From assembly GCA_019136135.1 (NCBI GenBank), contig JAGVUR010000103.1, positions 1 to 32,680 on the forward strand: 32,680 nucleotides of DNA. Direction: 5' to 3'. This document shows, piece after piece, positions 1 to 8,358 of this stretch; position 1 is the stretch's first letter, and every line of letters begins with the position of its first letter. A program made the position numbers and the translations under genes. The notes beneath the pieces are model-generated. The model was given only the letters and a program-made list of their open reading frames with translations. It was not told the origin of the DNA and did no database searches. Origin of the DNA: Verrucomicrobiota bacterium. Its GTDB lineage: Bacteria > Verrucomicrobiota > Lentisphaeria > Oligosphaerales > Oligosphaeraceae.

Positions 1-331
1 CTTAATCGGATACGCTTAACCGATGCACTTGATCGAGATTAAGGAAGACGCCCGTTCTCATTGAGGCACACGGAAACATCGATTTGCTTCGCCCCCCCCC
101 CGTGAACGGTTACGATTATTCAAGTATTGGCACGGCACATGGCCAGATTCAGCCACAAGCACTCTTTTAGAGTTACGCCCCCACCTCCAACGGGCGTGAC
201 ATAACAATCACATTGGGGCTGATCCCAACGCAACGCCCCAGAGTCCCAGTCCTATAATACCATGGCCCATGCGTATTTAATTCGCATGGGCCATGGACAC
301 TGGGCTACCTAAGCTTTTTAGTGTGCAAGAA
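1..331. other. Non-coding left edge
   Basis: No reading frame on either strand runs off the left edge: all six are closed by stops within the first 60 bases. The stretch contains a run of ten C (92-101), a short inverted pair ACGCCC/GGGCGT near 176-198, and the strong inverted repeat described separately at 260-296. A long plus-strand frame that starts at 293 lies antisense to the DUF4091 gene and is taken to be a shadow. I see no gene here. Confidence 0.6.
260..296. terminator. 14-bp perfect inverted repeat, possible terminator of the DUF4091 operon
   Basis: The arms at 260-273 and 283-296 are perfectly complementary (CCATGGCCCATGCG and its reverse complement) around a 9-base AT loop. The hairpin begins 35 bases beyond the stop of the minus-strand DUF4091 gene, so a transcription stop or an mRNA 3'-end protector is the simplest reading. 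Neither side has a good T-tract, so this is not a textbook intrinsic terminator. A protein-binding palindrome is the alternative. Confidence 0.45.
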
Positions 332-1930
332 TCAGGGCAGCAATTTCTTCCTGAGGTTCAATCTCCACTTTGGATCTTTTGGGAAGTCATTGAAATTGCG
401 GACAGGCTTGAAGATCGGATCGTTCCTGTCCACTCCCAGGGTCTGGAGCAATTGATAGTCCTGAAGCGATTCGCTGAACACTTCCCAGCGGATGGAATCC
501 AAAGGCTTCCCGTCCTTGCCCGGATAGACCTGGCTTGTATCGCCATATGCCCAATTGGGCCAGCGCAAGCCGTCTTGTTCCGCGAACACATCGACGAAAT
601 TCCTGGTCTGCGACTCGAACCAGTAGTTGAATCCCCAATGCAGGAATCCCTTGAACGGCCAGCGATAGAACAGGATTCCATGCATCCAGATCTTGGGCAA
701 TGGCGTATCCATCAGGCGGTTCAGGTAACGTCCTCGGGGACCGCAGCAATAGTAGCACCAGCTCTCAATGCCTTCATTGGCAAAGGAGACCGCCGTCGAA
801 ATGCTCGGTATCGGCATATCCGTCAAGGATTCGCGTCCGTACGCGATATCCGTCAATGCATCCATGGTCTTCATCCAAGGCGCGATTTCCTTCAGCATCG
901 CCCTCGCCGCCTTGTAGTTCGCCTTGTGCTCCTCGCCGTGCGGCTCGTCGGAAACATGGAAAAACGAGGTATCCAACGCCTTTTCCTCGATGAGGACTTC
1001 CTTCAGTTCCTTGAAGAACTGGGTCAGGAAGACGCGGTATTCGTCTGAGGTGGCGGGGGTTTCAGGCGGGAAAAGCAAGTCTTCCTTTTCCTGGTCGCCA
1101 ACATAGATCCGAATGGCGTATTTCACGCCCCATTGCGTAAAGGGATGGACCCATTCGAAGTGCGTGATGCCGCAGCGACGAGCCATTTCAAGCCAGCGGC
1201 GGACATTCGTCCAGTCAAACTCATATCCTTTTCCCTTGCGCTTGACGCCCAGCAACTGGGTCGGCAGCTTCACACCGTCCAACGGCGGCGTGAATGCAGG
1301 CACGTACAAGGTATCCAGGCCATGATCTACATAGTTCTTGACGTACTCCTCGCAAATCGTCCAGAACTCCTCGGAAAATGCCTTCACCTTATAGCGTGCG
1401 ACCAGGCTGTCCGCATAGAACCAATGGGTAATATTGAAGTTCTTTCGTGGCTTCAGCTTCAAATTGTGTAAGATCGCCTTGAAGGTCAGCTTCACGGGCT
1501 TGTCACGTTCAGGAATCACCTTGATCGCAATCGGATAGGTTCCGGCTTTCGCTCCTTTTCCAGCCTTGACGCTCACCCAAAAGCCATGGGTCTCGCCTTG
1601 GGGCAGCAAAACCATGTCCTCGTTGAACAGGGGATCGGGCACGTAACCGGGCAGTCCGTCGCCCAAATCCGCCTCTTCCGGCATCCCTTCGGCTCCAGTA
1701 TTCGCATGACGGACGGGAACGTACCCGATGCGGCGAACCCTAATGTCCCACCCATCAGGTCCCGACGCCTCAACCCGCACCTTCTGGGGACCAAGATCCT
1801 GACGAACCAATACCTGGAAACTCATCCGTTCGTTCAAGGCATAATTCAAACTCAAGGTCTTCCTGACTTCGCTGGGACTCTTCGGGAAAAACCGCTTGAA
1901 CGGATCGGACAACCAACTCGTCAACGCCAT
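332..1930 (-). CDS. DUF4091 family protein (glycoside hydrolase-like)
   Basis: This 532-residue protein resembles the DUF4091 family of glycoside-hydrolase-like proteins. The N-terminal 165 residues look like a beta-rich domain. The remainder is barrel-like and Trp/Tyr-rich, with acidic and aromatic clusters such as FHVSDEPHGEEH (about residue 325) that fit a sugar-binding active site. I see no signal peptide, so it is probably cytoplasmic, unlike many relatives. The start is supported by an AGGAGG ribosome site just upstream. It is the last gene of a minus-strand run after the LarA-family gene (73-bp gap), and a strong hairpin follows its stop. The substrate cannot be read from sequence. The family call is by recognition of the overall pattern; enzyme activity is inferred. 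Confidence 0.72.
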   Translation of the reverse strand: MALTSWLSDPFKRFFPKSPSEVRKTLSLNYALNERMSFQVLVRQDLGPQKVRVEASGPDGWDIRVRRIGYVPVRHANTGAEGMPEEADLGDGLPGYVPDPLFNEDMVLLPQGETHGFWVSVKAGKGAKAGTYPIAIKVIPERDKPVKLTFKAILHNLKLKPRKNFNITHWFYADSLVARYKVKAFSEEFWTICEEYVKNYVDHGLDTLYVPAFTPPLDGVKLPTQLLGVKRKGKGYEFDWTNVRRWLEMARRCGITHFEWVHPFTQWGVKYAIRIYVGDQEKEDLLFPPETPATSDEYRVFLTQFFKELKEVLIEEKALDTSFFHVSDEPHGEEHKANYKAARAMLKEIAPWMKTMDALTDIAYGRESLTDMPIPSISTAVSFANEGIESWCYYCCGPRGRYLNRLMDTPLPKIWMHGILFYRWPFKGFLHWGFNYWFESQTRNFVDVFAEQDGLRWPNWAYGDTSQVYPGKDGKPLDSIRWEVFSESLQDYQLLQTLGVDRNDPIFKPVRNFNDFPKDPKWRLNLRKKLLP

Positions 1931-2003
1931 TGCCTGCCTCCTGATTACCTGTCTTGATTCTAGTTCATTCGTCGCGCCCTACCATCAGGCGCATCTTCAA
2001 AGC

Positions 2004-3311
2004 TCAACGTGAAACCCCTTCGACTATCAACGATACGCCATCGGGCAATACCGCGACTCGCCCATCCTCTCCAACCAGCGAAAACGCAGTGCGCATCGCC
2101 TCCTCCGCAGTCGCGACATGCATCAAGCCCATCGCCTCCAGCATCCCGCCGTCGCACTTCGGACCAACTATGATCACGCGATTCCTCGACAATATCCTCG
2201 CCAGGATCTGGGCTTCCCACTGGTCGGCTTCTGTCTCCGCCTGTGGAACCGCTCCCAATTTCGTGTACAATTCCTGATGCGACTTGCATTCGGAAAGCAG
2301 CTTGAAGAACGACTCCCCGCCGTGCCCCTGCTCGCATTCCGCAGACATGACAATCACGCCGCCATCCCGCACGCACGCTTCTGCGGCCGTCATTCCCTTC
2401 ACCGCCTGATAGACATTCTGGTCCAGCGGATATCCGCCGTTGCTGGTAATGACGATATCGCATATCGGCACCTGGATCCGGCACAGCTTTTTAAGGTATT
2501 CGCATCCCCGGGCATGGGTCTCGAAGGGCTCGCCGGCAAAGGCGCCCATCACCCGCTTCGAGGAATTGATGACCACATTGATCACAAACGCCAGCTTCGC
2601 CGCGCCTGCCGCCCATACCATATCCTTGTGAATCGGATTCCCCTCCAGCACCCCAGTCCTCGAGCTTGGCGAACGAATGAACTCGCCGCAATGATTCGCC
2701 AAAACCGTGCGATATCCCGCTATCCCAGGCAAAACGCTCTTTCGACCACCTGAAAACCCCGCGAAAAAGTGAGGTTCGATAAAACCTTCCGCCACCAAGA
2801 GATCCGCCTCGACAGCCAATTTGTTGATCCAAAGCTCGCCCCCGGACGGCAATATCCCCAAGTACGCCATGCTACCCTCGTCACGGGCATCGTGAACGAC
2901 AATCTTCTCGCGGGAAACGATCTCCTCGCCGAACTTCTCGATCAATTCCCCACGAGTCGTCCTGCGATGCATCCCGGTCGCAATCAAGATCGTTATCTCG
3001 GCTTCAGGATTCCCGCGCCGAATCTCCTCGAGCATCGCGGGAACAATCTGCTTGCTCGGCACAGGGCGGGTATGGTCGCTGGCGATCAGCACGATTTTGC
3101 GCGCCTTCGTCGCCAGTTCGCTCAACCCCACGCCGCCAATCGGGGACGCCAATGCCGAACGGACAACAACCTCCCCATCCCCAGGAACCGCAATCCGGTT
3201 GATCGAAGACTCGAAAACACCAACCAAATTCCGCCTGGGAATCGAAAACTCAAGCTCGCCGCGACCATGCAATACCTTTACCATATCCATCTGACTGCCC
3301 TCGACATTCAT
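2004..3311 (-). CDS. larA: LarA-family nickel-pincer racemase/epimerase homologue
   Basis: The family racemises lactate or related 2-hydroxy acids using a nickel-pincer nucleotide cofactor. Visible hallmarks are DHTRPVP (residues 79-85), GMHRRT (H115), EPHFFAGFSGGRK (H181 and the cofactor-attaching lysine K191) and H207. These correspond to the catalytic histidines and lysine of lactate racemase. Length (435 residues) is normal. The ATG overlaps the folC stop by 4 bp (ATGA), which suggests translational coupling; a start at residue 8 behind GAGGGCAG is possible. No larB, larC or larE cofactor-maturation gene is in the window, so those would have to lie elsewhere. The substrate may be another hydroxy acid or a sugar acid, as is known for other LarA homologues. 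Confidence 0.85.
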   Translation of the reverse strand: MNVEGSQMDMVKVLHGRGELEFSIPRRNLVGVFESSINRIAVPGDGEVVVRSALASPIGGVGLSELATKARKIVLIASDHTRPVPSKQIVPAMLEEIRRGNPEAEITILIATGMHRRTTRGELIEKFGEEIVSREKIVVHDARDEGSMAYLGILPSGGELWINKLAVEADLLVAEGFIEPHFFAGFSGGRKSVLPGIAGYRTVLANHCGEFIRSPSSRTGVLEGNPIHKDMVWAAGAAKLAFVINVVINSSKRVMGAFAGEPFETHARGCEYLKKLCRIQVPICDIVITSNGGYPLDQNVYQAVKGMTAAEACVRDGGVIVMSAECEQGHGGESFFKLLSECKSHQELYTKLGAVPQAETEADQWEAQILARILSRNRVIIVGPKCDGGMLEAMGLMHVATAEEAMRTAFSLVGEDGRVAVLPDGVSLIVEGVSR

Positions 3312-4543
3312 TGATCGCGACTAAACAACTCCTCGCCAATCAGCGCCGTGAAAAACGACCCCGTGAACAAAAGCGGACCGTCATAAGGCAAATCATCACG
3401 GCTGGAAATGCTTTCCCGTACCTCGATCACATCCAAGCCCGCAACACGCATCTCCTCCGCCAATGCAGCCAGATCCGACCCCTTCCCGGTATGGGGATTC
3501 GTCAATACAAACCTGGCATTCAAGCCGCGCAACGCATCGACGATCCGGTGGGCGTCCTTGCCCTTGACAATCCCAAGCACAACCGTAAACCGAACGCCGG
3601 AATACAAAAGGTTCAACGCCTCGACCAGGCGACGCATCGAATCGCCATTGTGCGCCGCATCAAGCACAACCAATGGATCGCCGCATATGCGCTCGCAACG
3701 GGCACGCAACTGGGGATACCTGAATGAACCAACGTCCGGAACCAAGCCAAGATGGTTCACAATCGACAAGGACGTGCAGAAATTCTCCCGCAAATATGGA
3801 GCTGTGCCATAAGGCAAGTACGGATAGGTCATCTCGGAATTCACCGGCCAAAGCACAGGACAGCCCAGTTCGCGCGCACGGGCCAAGATCACATCCTCGG
3901 CTTCGCTGAAACTCTGGCGCGAAACGACTATCGGCACAGACGGCTTCAGGATACCCGCCTTCTCGGACGCAATCAACTCGATCGTATTGCCCAGCAGCGC
4001 AACGTGGTCGAAGCTGATCGGTGTAATCGCAGTCATCACAGGAGTCACGTAGTTCGTCGCATCCAACCGACCACCAATACCAGTCTCGAATACGACGTAT
4101 TCGACGCCCGAATCGGCAAACAAACGCAACCCCAAGACGGTGAACAACTCGAACAGCGACGGCTTCAAGCCTGCAGAATCAACCGCAGCAACAAGCCGAC
4201 GGCCGCTAGACAGCAACGTCTCGTAGTCAATAAACGCGTTGTCCAACTGAAATCGCTCGCGAACCGTCGCCAAGTGGGGACTTGTAAACAAGCCAACGCG
4301 CTTCCCGCAGCTTGACAGCAACGAGGACAGGAAATGGCACGTGGTCCCCTTCCCCTTCGTCCCGGCAACGTGGATGATCTTCAACCCCCGTTCGGGACGA
4401 CCGGCGACTTCAGCCAAGGGAATCATCCGGTCAAGAGTGTAGTTCGACATGTCGTGCTGCTTTCCCGCATCACGCTCCAAGTCGTAGTACCGCTTGAAGA
4501 CATCGAAAAACTCCTGTTCCAATGCAGGATTCAAGTCACGCAT
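3308..4543 (-). CDS. folC: Bifunctional folylpolyglutamate synthase/dihydrofolate synthase
   Basis: This Mur-ligase-family enzyme adds glutamate to dihydropteroate or folates using ATP. Visible motifs are the P-loop GTKGKGT (residues 61-67 from this start), FTSPHL (about 86), the signature GGRLDATN (157-164), DHVALLGNTIE followed by SEKAGI, and LDAAHN in the C-terminal domain. The frame is open for 34 more codons upstream, but that extension is Arg-rich and overlaps the phasin-like gene. The ATG at 4543 lies 16 bases after that gene's stop and has GGAG about ten bases upstream, so I prefer it (411 residues, normal for FolC). It is followed directly by the LarA-family gene with a 4-bp overlap. 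Its grouping with a phasin-like gene instead of accD is unusual. Confidence 0.93.
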   Translation of the reverse strand: MRDLNPALEQEFFDVFKRYYDLERDAGKQHDMSNYTLDRMIPLAEVAGRPERGLKIIHVAGTKGKGTTCHFLSSLLSSCGKRVGLFTSPHLATVRERFQLDNAFIDYETLLSSGRRLVAAVDSAGLKPSLFELFTVLGLRLFADSGVEYVVFETGIGGRLDATNYVTPVMTAITPISFDHVALLGNTIELIASEKAGILKPSVPIVVSRQSFSEAEDVILARARELGCPVLWPVNSEMTYPYLPYGTAPYLRENFCTSLSIVNHLGLVPDVGSFRYPQLRARCERICGDPLVVLDAAHNGDSMRRLVEALNLLYSGVRFTVVLGIVKGKDAHRIVDALRGLNARFVLTNPHTGKGSDLAALAEEMRVAGLDVIEVRESISSRDDLPYDGPLLFTGSFFTALIGEELFSRDQ

Positions 4544-4559
4544 CGCCGGTACGCTCCAA

Positions 4560-4883
4560 TCACTTCTTCTCTTCCGAGCAGCAGCCCTTGAGCTTCGCCA
4601 ATTCAGCCTCCAACGAAGCAACCCTGGCTTCCAGGTCCTGGACATGCTTCCAGTAAGGCATCAGCGATTCGCCGCGGGTCTTCAATACCTCTTCGATACG
4701 CTCGGTCAACGCATCGCTGGAACGCTTGCCCTCCTCAACCAAAACCTTCAGCAATTGTGCACCCTCGTCCTGGGTAACCTGCTTGTCGCTCACAGCCTTG
4801 CTCACAAAATCCTCCGCAGCCTTGACCGACAAACTTGCAGCCCCGACGCCCATCAAAAAAGCCTTCTCAACCAAGCCAAACAT
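4560..4883 (-). CDS. Phasin-like small coiled-coil protein
   Basis: The product is a 107-residue protein with an amphipathic helical N-terminus (MFGLVEKAFLMGVG), a middle that matches the PHA granule-associated/phasin pattern (AAEDFVSKAV, then LKVLVEEGK) and a C-terminal heptad coiled coil (DLEARVASLEAELAKL) ending in a Cys-Cys-containing charged tail. The frame extends upstream, but the ATG at 4883 has a perfect AGGAGG six bases away and is the likely start. It is first in the minus-strand run leading into folC. Phasin-like proteins of this size occur in bacteria that make no polyhydroxyalkanoate, and no PHA synthase is visible here, so a generic scaffold or surface-coating role is equally possible. 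Confidence 0.6.
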   Translation of the reverse strand: MFGLVEKAFLMGVGAASLSVKAAEDFVSKAVSDKQVTQDEGAQLLKVLVEEGKRSSDALTERIEEVLKTRGESLMPYWKHVQDLEARVASLEAELAKLKGCCSEEKK

Positions 4884-5174
4884 GTAATACCTCCTGTTCA
4901 ATTCCATTAACTCGTTTTCATTGACTTGAAAACACAACAAATCCATTCCTTTATATTAACTTATCTAACCCAAAAGACAAGAATTCCAACTCGCAACAAC
5001 CACGATTTTATCTGATTTTGCATCCCAAGTTCACAATCTCAACGAATAATTAGTTCCGTTTTGATTTTGCATTGTTTTTGTTTGTAGAAAATCTTCGCAA
5101 TTCTCGTTCGTGAGCTTATTGTAATGAAATATATTTTACGTAATCACCAAATTATCCATTTCAGGAACCCGCGA
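4884..5174. other. AT-rich divergent intergenic region
   Basis: This region separates the minus-strand phasin-like operon from the plus-strand hydrolase. It is clearly more AT-rich than its flanks, as expected for back-to-back promoters. On the minus strand TTGTCT (4980-4975) is followed by an AT-rich AATATAAA stretch at roughly promoter spacing, but the match is too weak to call. I see no small gene and no riboswitch-like fold. Confidence 0.4.
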
Positions 5175-6863
5175 ATGAAGATTATTTTTGCAGTTGTCTT
5201 GGCCTTTCTCGTCTCACCGCTCTGGTCGGCAGACATCATCCGAATTGAAAACCCCAGCGATGGCGCCCCCTTTGACGCGGCACTGGCCCTCGTCGCCGAA
5301 AATGACGGTTGCCGGCAGTATTCCGTCAGCTTTCCATCCGCCCTTGTCTCACAGCTTCCTGCGAACAACACCGTCTCGGGCGAACTTTACCTGCCGCTGC
5401 AACCCCTCGCGGGAAGGCATCCCGCGCTCCTCGTCTTCCATATCATCGGACCAGGAAACTTCCATCTGGAAAGAATGATCTGCAAAATGGCCGCAACCGA
5501 AGGAGCAGTCGCAATGTTCTTCCATCTCCCATACTATGCACGACGAGGCGGAGATCTCGGGGAAATAGCCATCCTTTCGTCGCCAAAGCACTTCTTCGAC
5601 GGACTTAAGCAAGCACAACTCGATGCAAGACGGGCAAACGACCTGCTCTGCGCACTGCCCGAAGTCGACAAGACCAAGCTCCTAGCAACCGGTGTCTCGC
5701 TCGGGGCGATCATGACCGCAAACGCTGTCGGAACCGACCCCAGAATCTCCAAGGCATTGATGGTTCTCGGTGGCGGAAACCTGCCCAAAATCTTCGAGAC
5801 CAATGTGCGCGAAACACGGGACCTGCTCGCATTCTTTACCTCAAGGACCCCAGAGGAACAAAAGAAACTCTTTGATCAACTCAGGCCTTACGACCCGCTC
5901 TCCCACGCCAACGCACTGCAAAAACTCGCCGAAAAAGGCAAGCTCGCGATGATCAATGCCGGAGACGACAACGTGATCCCGCCAGCCTGCTCAACCCAAT
6001 TGGCCGAAGCATGCAAGTGCCCAATCAAGTGGTACCCAGGAGTCGACCACTACACAATCGTCGCAAAACTTCCAGAAGTCCTGCTTGACATGATGCAATA
6101 CTTCGCACCGGATTGTCCACCAGAATGGAAGCGACCACCTGAACAACAGGACAAGGTCGCCATCACACAGCGGCTGCTCAGAAAAACCCTCGGTGGAATC
6201 GCGCAATTCATGGGCGCGTATCCAATAAAACCGGGAAAGGCAAGCATACTGGAAGCGACCGCATCGCTTGCGTTACAAGATGGAAAGATTCTTGACTTCA
6301 ACGTCAACTACGTACTCGGAGACAACCGTAAATTCAAACTCGAAGGAAAATTCCCACAAATCGGAAACCTTGGACTTGGATTCGATGGCGCAAGACCATG
6401 GATGACAGGAGCAAAAAACACACTCTTCATCGGATCGGAAAACCAAGACCCGACCATGATGTTCTCGCAATTCATCTCGCCGCAACGACTCAATGACTTC
6501 AATGTCGTCAGGGGAGCGATTGGAGGAGCTGCCTTCGCACCCGATATCGTCAACAACTACGCCGACGTAACGCTACATACCCCACGCCCAGGTCGCTACG
6601 CCCTCACAATCAAGAGCAAGGACAGAAAAGTCCCGGGCGAACTCCTCGTCGAATTCGACAACAAGGAAACGCCAAAGACGATCGCCATCAAGATTCTTGG
6701 CCTCTCGGGCACGGTCAACATCTCCAAATGGATCATGAACGTAGATGCGACTGAGCATCAATTCGATCTTCCCAAGGGAAGAACTGAAATCATGGTCAAC
6801 CAGGAAGACGTGACCCGATCGCTGGCAGCCGCATTGGAATACCTGATTGAAAGGACGGAATAA
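5175..6863 (+). CDS. Secreted alpha/beta hydrolase with C-terminal beta-rich domain
   Basis: The 562-residue precursor starts with a signal peptide (MKIIFAVVLAFLVSPLWS, likely cut before ADI), so it acts in the periplasm or outside the cell. Residues of about 60-310 form an alpha/beta hydrolase related to dienelactone hydrolase and acetyl-xylan esterase families. The nucleophile motif GVSLG contains Ser175, AGDD (D264/265) fits the acid, and GVDHY (H292) fits the histidine. The C-terminal 240 residues look beta-rich and I do not recognise them; they may bind substrate. The ATG at 5175 is chosen over an upstream one at 5124 because AGGA sits eight bases before it and the signal peptide begins there. 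It stands alone, converging on the prepilin-like gene with only 10 bp between stops. An esterase acting on decorated polysaccharide is a guess from fold and secretion. Confidence 0.72.
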   Translation: MKIIFAVVLAFLVSPLWSADIIRIENPSDGAPFDAALALVAENDGCRQYSVSFPSALVSQLPANNTVSGELYLPLQPLAGRHPALLVFHIIGPGNFHLERMICKMAATEGAVAMFFHLPYYARRGGDLGEIAILSSPKHFFDGLKQAQLDARRANDLLCALPEVDKTKLLATGVSLGAIMTANAVGTDPRISKALMVLGGGNLPKIFETNVRETRDLLAFFTSRTPEEQKKLFDQLRPYDPLSHANALQKLAEKGKLAMINAGDDNVIPPACSTQLAEACKCPIKWYPGVDHYTIVAKLPEVLLDMMQYFAPDCPPEWKRPPEQQDKVAITQRLLRKTLGGIAQFMGAYPIKPGKASILEATASLALQDGKILDFNVNYVLGDNRKFKLEGKFPQIGNLGLGFDGARPWMTGAKNTLFIGSENQDPTMMFSQFISPQRLNDFNVVRGAIGGAAFAPDIVNNYADVTLHTPRPGRYALTIKSKDRKVPGELLVEFDNKETPKTIAIKILGLSGTVNISKWIMNVDATEHQFDLPKGRTEIMVNQEDVTRSLAAALEYLIERTE

Positions 6864-6873
6864 ACTGCCCGCA

Positions 6874-7566
6874 TCAGCGATCGGGATACGGGATTGCCCC
6901 GCCTTCCAGCGTTCCTAGGCTCCATTCCACAAACCAAGGCGATTGATTCGTTCCATTGGGACACGCAAGAAAGCTGCGCAAGTTAACGGTATCCAGATGA
7001 CCGTCAACATGCAGGACGTTCATCAACCCCCGATGACGATTCGCGCCTTCAAGCCCGCTGTCCCAATCAAGGTCAAGTTCCTCCATCAGGTTCTTCCATG
7101 TATTCGCCCCGTACGTCACGCACTGGTCGCCGGAATCAAAGACCAGGTATGCTCGGGATGGCGTCGATATGTGATGATGCAATTTTCCACGACTTCCGTT
7201 CGTCCCGTCGTAATTCCATCCATAGTTCCCATCGTAAAGATGCAATCCTACGCGTGTCTCAGCAGGAGGACCATCAGGACTGGCGGGACAATCCAGGACA
7301 CGGACATCGCCATAGTACTCAAGCAAGTACCAAGCCCAATTGACGCCGCCATGTACATAAATATTCGAATGATAGCCCGGCGGAAGCAAATACCGGTTGT
7401 CGGTCGAATACATTATAAACGCCGCGCCCAACTGACGCAAATTGCTCCCGCAACCCACCCCATGAGCACGGGATTGGGCCTGGCTCAAGGCCGGCAACAG
7501 CATGCTCGTCAATACACTTATAACAGCAATCACAACCAATAACTCAATCAACGTAAATCTTCTCAC
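6874..7566 (-). CDS. Prepilin-type N-terminal cleavage/methylation domain protein
   Basis: The 230-residue protein opens with [18 protein letters not shown], the type III signal/transmembrane helix of type IV pilins and type II pseudopilins, followed by a small extracellular domain rich in Trp, Tyr, Gly and Asn. The architecture (helix, then LLPALSQAQ, then a globular part with HVDGH near the end) is typical of the many pilin-like proteins encoded in Lentisphaerota, Verrucomicrobiota and Planctomycetota genomes. The residue before the expected cut is Arg, not the usual Gly. Translation starts at GTG with AGGAGG nine bases upstream; no ATG is available. No pilus assembly genes are nearby, so it is an orphan. 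Function beyond envelope attachment is unknown. Confidence 0.82.
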   Translation of the reverse strand: MRRFTLIELLVVIAVISVLTSMLLPALSQAQSRAHGVGCGSNLRQLGAAFIMYSTDNRYLLPPGYHSNIYVHGGVNWAWYLLEYYGDVRVLDCPASPDGPPAETRVGLHLYDGNYGWNYDGTNGSRGKLHHHISTPSRAYLVFDSGDQCVTYGANTWKNLMEELDLDWDSGLEGANRHRGLMNVLHVDGHLDTVNLRSFLACPNGTNQSPWFVEWSLGTLEGGAIPYPDR

Positions 7567-7801
7567 TGATGCTCACCTCCTGTTTGGATTGTTTAATTCT
7601 TGCCAAGCCAACCACTACTTGGTCAACTGACTCGATGGCACCAGTAAAATACCCTCTCTTCAATCATTAACAATCAAAACTGAACCACAATCATCAACAA
7701 TCATTCACAATCATAAATCCATTGTGATTTCCGATGATTCTCGATGACTACCCAACCTGGCCTGAATGATGAATTATGAATGATAAATGATGAATGACCC
7801 C

Positions 7802-7923
7802 GTCAGACCCCGTCAGACCCCCGTCAGACCCCCGTCAGACACCCGTCAGACCCCGTCAGACACCCGTCAGACCCCGTCAGACCCCCGTCAGACCCCCGTC
7901 AGACCCCGTCAGACCCGTCAGAC
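7802..7923. repeat. Tandem array of 12 GTCAGAC units at 9-11 bp spacing
   Basis: GTCAGAC begins at 7802, 7812, 7823, 7834, 7845, 7855, 7866, 7876, 7887, 7898, 7908 and 7917. Spacings are 10 or 11 bp (the last is 9), averaging 10.45 bp, made up by one or two extra C (sometimes AC). The average equals one helical turn of B-DNA. The core GTCAGACCC differs by one base from the GTCCGACCC unit of the array further downstream. Confidence 0.9.
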
Positions 7924-8080
7924 CTGTCCCAGTCCCGGAACCTCAAGGCTCACAAAACCCAGCGTCAAAGTCCCAGTCCCAGTTCAATCTCCCAGTCACA
8001 TAGGTCCCATTCGTCTCATTTGTCTCATAGGTCCCAGTCCCATTTTTCACACTTTCGTACTCAAATGCCATGTGACATGC

Positions 8081-8157
8081 CACCCAAGGTGCCCCCCGAC
8101 CACCCAAGGTACCCCCGACCACCCAAGGTACCCCCGACCACCCAGGGTGCCGTCCGA
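8081..8157. repeat. Four tandem 19-20-bp units CACCCAAGGTACCCCCGAC
   Basis: Units begin at 8081, 8101, 8120 and 8139, with steps of 20, 19 and 19 bp. The third position after AAGGT varies little, and the last copy is degenerate (CACCCAGGGTGCC). It runs straight into the 9-mer array, whose GTCCGACC core resembles the CCCCCGACC end of this unit. Confidence 0.85.
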
Positions 8158-8358
8158 CCTGTCCGACCTGTCCGACCCGTCCGACCCGTCCGACCCGTCC
8201 GACCCGTCCGACCCGTCCGACCCGTCCGACCCGTCCGACCCGTCCGACCCGTCCGCCCCGTCCGACCCGTCCGACCCGTCCGACCCGTCCGACCCGTCCG
8301 ACCCGTCCGCCCCGTCCGACCCGTCCGACCTGTCCGACCCGTCCGACCTGTCCGACCC
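8152..8358. repeat. Tandem array of 23 perfectly phased 9-mers, GTCCGACCC
   Basis: GTCCG occurs every 9 bp without a slip from 8152 to 8350. The only variants are GTCCGACCT (at both ends) and GTCCGCCCC (two interior copies). Because 9 is a multiple of 3 and the unit has no stop codon, open frames cross it on both strands. Variant units cluster at the ends, as expected when an array expands from its middle. Confidence 0.95.

Noticed and set aside
293..1048. Plus-strand 251-codon frame
   Set aside because: It lies wholly or largely antisense to the DUF4091 gene, has an unrelated composition and no ribosome site; it also begins inside the inverted repeat at 260-296.
7802..8358. Possible CRISPR array
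   Set aside because: Repeats are 7-20 bp and directly adjacent, with no unique spacers of 25-40 bp between identical repeats and no cas genes nearby.
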